From positions 1-12,215 of the forward strand of contig WRNI01000030.1 of the NCBI GenBank assembly GCA_009776695.1: a stretch of DNA of 12,215 bases. Reading direction: 5' to 3'. Positions within the stretch are counted from its first letter, which is position 1. Every line of letters starts with the position of its first letter. The position numbers and the translations under genes were made by a program. Under the pieces are notes generated by a model. It did not search any database. It worked only from the letters and a program-made list of their open reading frames with translations, and had not been told where the DNA came from. This DNA is from Methanomassiliicoccaceae archaeon (lineage in GTDB: Archaea > Thermoplasmatota > Thermoplasmata > Methanomassiliicoccales > Methanomethylophilaceae). Positions 6,265 through 12,215 of the stretch are shown one piece after another.

Positions 6265-6714
6265 ATGGAGAGAACGTTCCTCATGGTCAAACCGGACGCC
6301 GTTCAGAGAGGGCTGATGGGCGATATCGTCTCCAGATTCGAGAAGAAAGGACTGAAGCTCATCGCAATGAGGTTCATGCTCATCCCCAAGGCGAAAGCGG
6401 AGGAGCATTACGGCGAGCACAAAGGAAAGAAGTTCTACGATCCGTTAATATCGTACATAACGTCAGGTCCGGTGCTCGCGATGGTCTGGGAAGGAGAGGA
6501 CGCAGTATCCGTCTGCAGGAACATGATGGGCAAGACGAACCCCAAGGAGTCCGCGCCGGGAACGGTGCGCGGCGACTACGGCATGCAGACGGGAAGGAAC
6601 ATAATACATGGTTCTGATTCGCCGGCGTCGGCGGAGAGGGAGATATCCATCTTCTTCGAACCCGAGGACATCGTCGTTTACGCAAGAACGGCAGACCAAT
6701 GGGTGTACGAATAG
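6265..6714 (+). CDS. ndk: Nucleoside diphosphate kinase
   Basis: Transfers the gamma-phosphate between nucleoside triphosphates and diphosphates through a phosphohistidine. The 149-residue protein keeps all classic active-site residues in order: K9, Y49, R85, T91, R102, N112 and the catalytic H115 in NIIHGSDS. The frame opens at a GTG at 6256, but ATG 6265 gives the standard N-terminus MERTFLMVKPDAVQRG and follows AAGTGAT (6254-6260), an SD with one mismatch. It lies between L24e and aIF5B, its usual archaeal place. The gene ends in TAG. Without that codon the frame would run on for six codons straight into the aIF5B ATG, since the two genes share a reading frame. The Ndk domain is already complete at the TAG, so the stop looks genuine. 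Confidence 0.97.
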   Translation: MERTFLMVKPDAVQRGLMGDIVSRFEKKGLKLIAMRFMLIPKAKAEEHYGEHKGKKFYDPLISYITSGPVLAMVWEGEDAVSVCRNMMGKTNPKESAPGTVRGDYGMQTGRNIIHGSDSPASAEREISIFFEPEDIVVYARTADQWVYE

Positions 6715-6732
6715 ATCATCAATGGTGATGAT

Positions 6733-8481
6733 ATGGCAATAAGGCAGCCGGTGGTGAGCGTCCTCGGTCATGTCGACCACGGGAAGACGAAGCTCCTTGA
6801 CAGCATCAGAGGAACGTCCGTCGTCTCCCGGGAAGCGGGAGCGATAACGCAGCACATCGGTGCCACGGAAGTTCCCATAGAGCATATCTACAAGGTATGC
6901 GGCGACCTCATCGGAAAGAGGAGGTTCAATGTCCCCGGACTGCTTTTTATCGACACGCCCGGTCACCATTCCTTCATAACGTTACGCGCCAGAGGGGGTT
7001 CTCTGGCAGATCTCGCCGTTCTGGTGATCGACATAAGGGAAGGTCTTAAACCTCAGACCGTCGAATCGATAAAGATACTCAGGCAGTACAAAACGCCGTT
7101 CATAATCGCCATGAACAAGATAGACACGATACAGGGATGGATGCCCGAGAAAGGAAGGCCGTTCGTCGCCGCCGAGAAAGAGCAGCAGGAGCATACGATG
7201 GAGGCGTTCAATGAGCGCATGTATCATATCATTTCGCTGCTGGCGTCAGAGGGCGTGCCCGCTGACAGATACGACAGGATAGACGATTTCACCAAAGCTG
7301 TCGCTTTGGTACCGGTGAGCGCGAAGGAAGGCGAAGGGATACCCGATCTTCTGCTGATGCTCGTCGGTCTCGCCCAGCGTTTCCTGGAAACACAGTTGTC
7401 GAACGAGGAAGGCCCCGGAAAGGGGACGATACTTGAGGTGAAGGAAGAAAAAGGGCTTGGGCAAACGCTTGATATGATATTGTACTCAGGGATACTCAGG
7501 AGAGGCGATACCGTTGCGCTTGGAACGCACGGCGCCCCGCTTATAACAAAAGTTAAAGCCATACTGAAGCCGAAACCTTTGGATGAGATACGCGACCCGC
7601 GTGACAGGTTCGATTCAGTCAAGGAATTATATGCGGCCGCCGGAGTGAAGATATCATGCCAGAACATGGACGGCGTCATAGCCGGCGCCCCGCTGATGGT
7701 TGTTAGCGGTCCGGGCGACCCTGCGCTTTCGGAAATGAAGGAGGAGTCGCACGTCAGGATAGAGACGGAGGACGTAGGCGTAATGATAAAGGCTGACGCC
7801 ATCGGTTCGCTGGAGGCGCTGGCGTTCGAGGCGAAAGCGTCATCGATACCGATAAGGAAGTATGGCATCGGCGAGATATCGAGACGCGACATCGTCGACG
7901 CCGCCGCGGTCGGTACAAAACTGACAAAGGTGATATTAGGATTCAACGCCGAACTTTCGAAGGATGCCGCCACGGAGATGGAGACGCAGCCCGTCAAAGT
8001 GTTCACCAACCGCGTCGTGTATCGATTGATAGAAGAGTATCAGCAATGGCTCGACGAGACGAAGAAGAAACAGGACGCCGAGAAGAGGGCCGAGTTCGCA
8101 TTTCCCGCAAAGTTCACGATACTTCCCAACTGCGTTTTCCACGCGGCGAAGCCCGCCATCGTCGGCGTGCGTGTCCTCGCGGGACGCATAAGGCCGGGTC
8201 AGAGGCTGATAATGCAGGACGGACGTTCGGCCGGAAAGATAAGGAGCATACGTTCCGGCGAGGAAGTTATCAAAGAGGCGATACAGGGTCAGGAAGTTGC
8301 CGTTGCCATCGATGACATCACGATAGGGAGACAAGCGGACGTCGGAGATGTGATGTACGCAGACCTTCTGGGATCGGCGGTCAGGGAGATGTCGAAGACG
8401 GACATGACCGACGATGAGAGAATGACACTGGACGAAGTGACCGCAATAAAAAGAAAAGAAGAACCGTTCTGGGGGATGTGA
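6733..8481 (+). CDS. infB: Translation initiation factor aIF5B (IF-2 homologue)
   Basis: GTPase that promotes initiator-tRNA placement and ribosomal subunit joining. The 582-residue protein has the short archaeal architecture without a long N-terminal extension. The GTPase motifs are G1 GHVDHGKT (12-19), switch I GAITQHIGATEV (36-47), G3 DTPGH (74-78) and G4 NKID (128-131). They are followed by beta-barrel domain II, the alpha/beta/alpha domain III containing DVGVMIKADAIGSLEAL, and a C-terminal barrel. The gene is a known intein host in some archaea; its length and continuous motifs show no intein here. The ATG follows GGTGAT at 6724-6729 with three bases of spacing. Its TGA overlaps the sugar isomerase's possible GTG start. 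It is in frame with the preceding ndk. Confidence 0.97.
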   Translation: MAIRQPVVSVLGHVDHGKTKLLDSIRGTSVVSREAGAITQHIGATEVPIEHIYKVCGDLIGKRRFNVPGLLFIDTPGHHSFITLRARGGSLADLAVLVIDIREGLKPQTVESIKILRQYKTPFIIAMNKIDTIQGWMPEKGRPFVAAEKEQQEHTMEAFNERMYHIISLLASEGVPADRYDRIDDFTKAVALVPVSAKEGEGIPDLLLMLVGLAQRFLETQLSNEEGPGKGTILEVKEEKGLGQTLDMILYSGILRRGDTVALGTHGAPLITKVKAILKPKPLDEIRDPRDRFDSVKELYAAAGVKISCQNMDGVIAGAPLMVVSGPGDPALSEMKEESHVRIETEDVGVMIKADAIGSLEALAFEAKASSIPIRKYGIGEISRRDIVDAAAVGTKLTKVILGFNAELSKDAATEMETQPVKVFTNRVVYRLIEEYQQWLDETKKKQDAEKRAEFAFPAKFTILPNCVFHAAKPAIVGVRVLAGRIRPGQRLIMQDGRSAGKIRSIRSGEEVIKEAIQGQEVAVAIDDITIGRQADVGDVMYADLLGSAVREMSKTDMTDDERMTLDEVTAIKRKEEPFWGM

Positions 8482-8483
8482 TC

Positions 8484-9557
8484 ATGTCGCCTAAGAACAA
8501 ACAGCATTATGAGTCCAAAGAGATGGTCCACGAGGTGGACAGGTTCGTTGACGGTCTTTCAAAAGCGTTGAGAACGAAGCTCAGGATGCCGTCCGGTTTC
8601 AACAGGGTGTGCATATGCGGGATGGGCGCGTCGGCGATGAGCGGTGAGATAATTGCCGATGCGGTGATGACATCATGGGACATCCCGGTGCAGGTGATAA
8701 GGTTCACAAGCCTTCCTAACTGGGTCGATGAGCTTACGCTGGTGATAGCGTCAAGCTATTCCGGCAATACAAAAGAGACGTTAATGATGTACGATCAGGC
8801 AAAGGCCAAAGGATGCAGGATCGTTGTTCTCACAGCGGGCGGCGAGATACGCGACAAATGCCTGAGGGATAGTAACAAATTGATAGAGATACCCGGGAAC
8901 ATACAGCCGCGCAGTTCCACGGGGTACACGATAGGATATTTGGCGAATATCATCGAGGCGACCGGCGGGCCGAAAATAAAGACGGAGCTCATGAAGCTCA
9001 TACCGGTGCTGCGCAAGTTCAGGGGCAGCATATGGATGCGCAACCCGGACAGCCAGGCGAAGCAGATCGCGGAAAGGATCCACGGAACGGTGCCCGCGAT
9101 ATATGCCACCGGTCCGTTATCAGCGGCGGCGACAAGATGGAAGCATCAGATATGTGAAAATTCCAAGACAATAGCGTTCAACGGCGCCATACCGGAGATG
9201 AACCATAACGAGATAGTGGGATGGTCGGAAGGCGTAAGCCGGACAAAATGCAGACCGGTGTTCCTGTGCGAGGACGAGGCGCCGGACGCCGTGAAGAAAA
9301 TGATGGACGAGTCCATCAAAGTGCTCAGATCGTCGGGCATGGAACCGGAGGCGGTGACGATCGAAGGGAATACGGCGCTGGAGAGAAGTCTTAAGGCAGT
9401 TATGCTCGGCGATTACGTCTCGCTGTTCCTGGCGTCGATGAACGGCGTGGACCCGATGGACGTCGAGCCGATAAGGACGTTCAAACAGAAGCTCGCGGCG
9501 CTGCTCGGCCGCAAGAGAACGGATAAGCGGCAGTCAAGACCCGACGGGAAGAAATGA
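8484..9557 (+). CDS. Bifunctional phosphoglucose/phosphomannose isomerase
   Basis: SIS-domain isomerase that interconverts fructose 6-phosphate with glucose 6-phosphate and mannose 6-phosphate; archaeal PGI/PMI type. The motifs are GMGASAMSGE (46-55), the sugar-phosphate loop SYSGNTKET (91-99), QPRSSTGY (141-148), a probable catalytic glutamate in CENSK (E225) and histidine in EMNHNEIVGW (H241). At 357 residues it is somewhat longer than the ~300-330 I expect, partly because of a basic tail (about 343-357). I chose ATG 8484. An in-frame GTG at 8478 that overlaps the aIF5B stop would add two residues, and the SD evidence is weak for both. It is co-directional with the translation operon and probably cotranscribed. 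It could supply sugar phosphates for envelope glycans, including an acceptor for the phosphonate locus, but that link is speculation. Confidence 0.88.
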   Translation: MSPKNKQHYESKEMVHEVDRFVDGLSKALRTKLRMPSGFNRVCICGMGASAMSGEIIADAVMTSWDIPVQVIRFTSLPNWVDELTLVIASSYSGNTKETLMMYDQAKAKGCRIVVLTAGGEIRDKCLRDSNKLIEIPGNIQPRSSTGYTIGYLANIIEATGGPKIKTELMKLIPVLRKFRGSIWMRNPDSQAKQIAERIHGTVPAIYATGPLSAAATRWKHQICENSKTIAFNGAIPEMNHNEIVGWSEGVSRTKCRPVFLCEDEAPDAVKKMMDESIKVLRSSGMEPEAVTIEGNTALERSLKAVMLGDYVSLFLASMNGVDPMDVEPIRTFKQKLAALLGRKRTDKRQSRPDGKK

Positions 9558-9607
9558 TGATACCTCATGCGTATACCGCGTTAATTGCGCGTGAGCGCCG
9601 CGTGTGA

Positions 9608-9622
9608 CCAAAACTATTATAA
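9608..9622 (+). promoter_or_regulatory. BRE/TATA promoter of the S6e - aIF2-gamma operon
   Basis: The sequence ccaaaac followed by tattataa (TATA 9615-9622) has the purine/A-rich TFB-recognition element directly upstream of a good TATA box. It predicts transcription from about 9643-9645 and a leader of ~15 nt carrying the SD AGGTG (9650-9654). The whole spacer from 9558 to 9659 is 102 nt. Confidence 0.6.
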
Positions 9623-9659
9623 GGTCTTCTTTAATAAGGCGCTAAATACAGGTGTACAG

Positions 9660-10061
9660 ATGGTTGACTTCAAAGTGGTCGTGGGAGATGTGAGATCCGG
9701 TAAATCACATAAGGTGACGGTATCCGGGCATCACGCGAACTCCTTAATGGGCAAGAACATCGGAGAGGTGGTCGACGGTATCTTCGTAGGGCTTCCGGGA
9801 TACAAGTTAAAGATAACCGGCGGCAGCGACGGCAACGGAACGCCGATGAGAAAGGACCTTCCGGGCAACAAGAGAAGGAAGATACTTCTTTCGGACAGTT
9901 TGGGATTCCGCGAAGTGTATCCGGGAGAGCGCAGGCGCAAGGCGCTCCGCGGTTCCGCGATATCTTCCGAGATAGTGCAAATAAACATGTCCGTCGCGGA
10001 ATACGGTCCCAAACCGATAGAAGAGATATTGGCTCCCCAGAAGGCTGAGGAGAAGAAATGA
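9660..10061 (+). CDS. rps6e: Ribosomal protein S6e
   Basis: Small-subunit protein of 133 residues, close to the archaeal norm, without the phosphorylated C-terminal extension found in eukaryotes. The signature runs from GGSDGNGTPMRKDLPG (54-69) into NKRRKILLS (70-78). The frame is open to 9585, but the upstream part lies over and before the promoter. ATG 9660 gives the family start MVDFKVVVGD and follows AGGTG (9650-9654) by five bases. Its stop overlaps the aIF2-gamma start in ATGA, giving tight coupling of the two. Confidence 0.95.
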   Translation: MVDFKVVVGDVRSGKSHKVTVSGHHANSLMGKNIGEVVDGIFVGLPGYKLKITGGSDGNGTPMRKDLPGNKRRKILLSDSLGFREVYPGERRRKALRGSAISSEIVQINMSVAEYGPKPIEEILAPQKAEEKK

Positions 10062-11287
10062 AGGTCCCCAAGCAGCCCGAGGTCAATATCGGAATGATCG
10101 GGCACGTCGACCACGGCAAGACGACGCTTACAAAGGCGTTAAGCGGTGAGTGGACCGACAAACATTCCGAAGAGGTCAAAAGAGGCATATCGATAAAATT
10201 GGGATATGCTGACGTTGCGTTCTATTCATGCAAAGAATGCGGCGAGAAGGGAACAGCTGAAAAATGTAAGAACTGCGGTTCAGACGCGGAGTTCATACGC
10301 TCCGTGTCGTTCGTTGACGCGCCCGGGCACGAGACGTTGATGGCAACGATGCTGTCAGGCGCAGCATTAATGGACGGTGCTTTGCTGCTTGTTGCGGCCA
10401 ATGAGAAATGTCCGCAGCCGCAGACCAAGGAGCATTTGATGGCGTTATCGATCGTCGGCATCGAAAGGATAATAATCGTGCAGAACAAGATCGATATCGT
10501 AACGCGTGACGAAGCGATCGAGAATTATAAGCAGATCAAAGAGTTCGTAAAAGGGACGATAGCGGAGAACGCTCCGATAATACCGGTATCGGCGCACCAT
10601 GACGTGAATATCGATAAGTTAGTGAATGCGATCGAGACGCACATAATCTCGAACATCGAAAGGAACGCGGACGCGCCTCCGCTGATGCATGTTGCCCGTT
10701 CCTTTGATATAAATTCGCCGGGAGCGTCGCCGAAGGAGATAAAAGGCGGCGTGATAGGCGGGTCGCTCATCCAGGGGACGCTGAAAGTGGGTGATGAAAT
10801 AGAGATCGTCCCGGGACGCAAGGCGGAGGCGGCAGGCAAACAGACGTGGGAACGTATCACCACAAAAATAACGTCATTGCAGGCGGGAGGTAAAAAAGCT
10901 GATATCGTATACCCGGGCGGGCTGATAGCGATCGGTACGGGGCTGGATCCGGCGATCACGAAATCAGACGGCCTGACGGGAAGGATGATAGGCACGCCCG
11001 CGTATCTGCCGGACGTAGTTCATGATTTCAAAATGAAGGCGATGCTTCTTGACCGCGTTGTCGGGACGGCGTCAGATCTTAAAGTGGATGAGATAAAGAG
11101 CAACGAACCGCTGATGCTCAGCATCGGAACGGCGACCACCGTCGGCGTCGTCAAGAGCGCAAGGAACGATTCCGCCGAGGTTGTGCTCAAAATACCGGTA
11201 TGCATCATGAAAGGTCAGAGGGTAGCGATATCAAGAAGAATATCCGGCAAGTGGAGACTTATCGGGTACGGCATAGTAGAGCAGTGA
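10058..11287 (+). CDS. eif2g: Translation initiation factor aIF2 subunit gamma
   Basis: GTP-binding core subunit of the aIF2 heterotrimer, which brings Met-tRNAi to the small subunit. At 409 residues it has the normal archaeal length. Motifs: G1 GHVDHGKT (15-22), the switch I region with KRGISIKLGYAD, a zinc knuckle C58-x2-C61 and C70-x2-C73 that is typical of this subunit, G3 DAPGH (87-91) and G4 NKID (143-146). Two beta-barrel domains follow; the sequence around VARSFDINSPG marks the start of domain II. The ATG overlaps the S6e TGA by four bases. The alpha and beta subunits are not in this window, which is normal because their genes are usually elsewhere. Confidence 0.97.
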   Translation: MKVPKQPEVNIGMIGHVDHGKTTLTKALSGEWTDKHSEEVKRGISIKLGYADVAFYSCKECGEKGTAEKCKNCGSDAEFIRSVSFVDAPGHETLMATMLSGAALMDGALLLVAANEKCPQPQTKEHLMALSIVGIERIIIVQNKIDIVTRDEAIENYKQIKEFVKGTIAENAPIIPVSAHHDVNIDKLVNAIETHIISNIERNADAPPLMHVARSFDINSPGASPKEIKGGVIGGSLIQGTLKVGDEIEIVPGRKAEAAGKQTWERITTKITSLQAGGKKADIVYPGGLIAIGTGLDPAITKSDGLTGRMIGTPAYLPDVVHDFKMKAMLLDRVVGTASDLKVDEIKSNEPLMLSIGTATTVGVVKSARNDSAEVVLKIPVCIMKGQRVAISRRISGKWRLIGYGIVEQ

Positions 11288-11289
11288 AC

Positions 11290-11649
11290 ATGCGATATGT
11301 CATTTTAGATACGAACGCGTTGCTCATGCCGTTCGAGATCCGTATGAACCTGGACCTTGCGGTAAGATCGTTATTAGGCGATGTAAGAATGGCGGTTCCC
11401 GGACCGATGATCGGTGAATTGAAGAATATAGACAGCAAGCACGCAAAGGCGGCGCTCGCGCTCGCAAGGAAATATGAAATAATTCAGACGGACGCGTCCG
11501 GCGACGACGCGGTCGTTGAGGCAGCGATCAGACTCGACGCGTATGTTCTGACGAACGATAAAGAATTAAGAAGAAGGCTCAGATCGCTGAGGATACCCAT
11601 CCTGTATCTCAGATCCGGAACTCATCTGGTCCTTGAGACGGTCAGTTGA
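11290..11649 (+). CDS. PIN-domain nuclease, FCF1/UTP24-like
   Basis: Single PIN domain of 119 residues. The acidic metal-binding residues are in order: D7 in VILDTN, E43 in IGELK, D72/D73 in GDDAVVEAA and D90 in VLTNDKELRRR. The length and the LDTNALLMPF start fit the archaeal FCF1-like group (COG1412), related to the eukaryotic nuclease that cuts pre-rRNA. Its position directly behind aIF2-gamma in a translation operon supports a role in rRNA processing. A toxin role is less likely because no antitoxin gene adjoins it. I chose ATG 11290; an in-frame GTG at 11284 overlapping the aIF2-gamma stop would add two residues. The 3' end overlaps the convergent marker-8 gene by eight bases. Confidence 0.85.
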   Translation: MRYVILDTNALLMPFEIRMNLDLAVRSLLGDVRMAVPGPMIGELKNIDSKHAKAALALARKYEIIQTDASGDDAVVEAAIRLDAYVLTNDKELRRRLRSLRIPILYLRSGTHLVLETVS

Positions 11650-12215
11650 GCGGCGAAGGGCTGGAATCCTCTCCTGTGGCCGGTTCTTTTCCGAGTTCTT
11701 TCAGTTTTGAAAGGATCATATCTTTGCCGAACTCGCTGCTCGCGTACACCGGTATCTTCGTGCCCGCCTGAAGCAATGCACGCTCTTTTGCCACAGTGCG
11801 CAGATGCTCGGAGGCGCATGCGGTTATGACGTCGCACGAATCGAACATCATCTCAGCGCCTTTCATTGACGTTCCCGTGGTGTGTACCGCGAGTATAACA
11901 ACATTATCGCCGAACGCGTTCCGTATGAGCGAAGCCTCATCTCCTTTCGTTATTGTGACACCAACTTTCCCGTATCCCATGCCGAAGGCCTTGGAGACGC
12001 CGGCGAACTGGTCTATCGTCGCTTTTTCGGGGTCAAGGATGCGCTCGCGTCCGATGCCGCTGATGACCTCGTCTATCGGCTCCGTTTCAACAACACCGGA
12101 AATGCGGCCTCCTAATCCCTGCACTACGTCAGGATCTTCAATGACGCACGTGCCCGTCCCGTCGGAAACAATGACGGCGGCGTCTATCGTACCGTTCTGA
12201 AGCGCCATGCTCAGC
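11642..12215 (-). CDS. Methanogenesis marker protein 8 (DUF2099), 5' end outside the window
   Basis: Partial gene: the frame is open to the window edge (Leu-Ser precede the first ATG at 12208), and the family has about 90 more N-terminal residues, so that ATG is internal. The visible ~190 residues match what I know of the methanogenesis marker 8 family: IDAAVIVSDGTGTCVI, DPDVVQGLGGRISGVVETEPI (positions ~12130-12080), a central AVHTTGTS, and CDVITACASEHLR followed by LLQAGTKIPVYASSEFGK. The family is found in methanogens and relatives, and its biochemical role is not established to my knowledge. It is the main evidence here that the organism makes methane. The Ser/Pro-rich tail after KELGKEP is probably disordered. 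It overlaps the PIN gene tail to tail by eight bases. Confidence 0.85.
   Translation of the reverse strand, partial: LSMALQNGTIDAAVIVSDGTGTCVIEDPDVVQGLGGRISGVVETEPIDEVISGIGRERILDPEKATIDQFAGVSKAFGMGYGKVGVTITKGDEASLIRNAFGDNVVILAVHTTGTSMKGAEMMFDSCDVITACASEHLRTVAKERALLQAGTKIPVYASSEFGKDMILSKLKELGKEPATGEDSSPSPLN

Noticed and set aside
7224..8009. 261-codon open frame on the minus strand inside the aIF5B gene
   Set aside because: A serine-rich shadow of the aIF5B coding strand with no domain, RBS or promoter.
6733..8481. Intein in aIF5B
   Set aside because: The gene is a known intein host, but the motifs are uninterrupted and the length is normal.
9587..9598. GCGC-GTGA-GCGC hairpin with a GNRA tetraloop upstream of the S6e promoter
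   Set aside because: The stem is only four base pairs and lies upstream of the TATA box, so it is outside the S6e message. It has no poly-T tract and could be chance.
11290..11649. VapC-type toxin interpretation of the PIN protein
   Set aside because: No small antitoxin gene adjoins it, and it is locked in a translation operon behind aIF2-gamma, as expected for the FCF1-like group.

Overview
The window is archaeal chromosome, most likely from a methanogen of the Thermoplasmata (Methanomassiliicoccales-like). The archaeal assignment rests on the ribosomal and translation genes: L7Ae, S28e, L24e, S6e, aIF5B and aIF2-gamma, which have archaeal/eukaryotic forms. Methanogenesis is indicated by a partial gene at the right edge that reads as methanogenesis marker protein 8 (DUF2099). 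The order is my inference from gene order and base composition, not a tested placement. All 15 genes have archaeal-style spacing, with Shine-Dalgarno (SD) sequences such as GAGGTGAT or leaderless promoters. Only two genes end in TAG.

The left part (1-5261) is a compact phosphonate biosynthesis locus. It holds phosphoenolpyruvate mutase fused to an N-terminal cytidylyltransferase-like domain, phosphonopyruvate decarboxylase, an iron-dependent alcohol dehydrogenase fitting phosphonoacetaldehyde reductase, a PntC/LicC-like nucleotidyltransferase, and a LicD-family transferase. Read as a pathway: PEP to phosphonopyruvate to phosphonoacetaldehyde to 2-hydroxyethylphosphonate (HEP), then CMP activation, then LicD-type transfer of the phosphonate onto a glycan or lipid. 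No 2-aminoethylphosphonate transaminase is present, so a HEP headgroup is predicted rather than aminoethylphosphonate. After the translationally coupled first pair the genes alternate in strand, meeting tail to tail with 9 bp overlap or a 5 bp gap. Three of them appear to start leaderless or nearly so.

The middle part (5262-9557) is the conserved archaeal run L7Ae - S28e - L24e - nucleoside diphosphate kinase - aIF5B, followed by a bifunctional phosphoglucose/phosphomannose isomerase. It is driven from a strong palindromic TATA box. The L7Ae leader carries a hairpin flanked by GA dinucleotides, as in a kink-turn, next to the SD; this suggests autoregulation. ndk and aIF5B lie in the same reading frame, separated by one amber codon and 18 nt. 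This matters if the organism uses pyrrolysine.

The right part (9558-12215) is a second translation operon, S6e - aIF2-gamma - FCF1-like PIN nuclease. It meets the oppositely oriented, truncated marker-8 gene tail to tail. There is no gene-free stretch longer than 300 bases. I see no rRNA, tRNA, CRISPR or mobile element.
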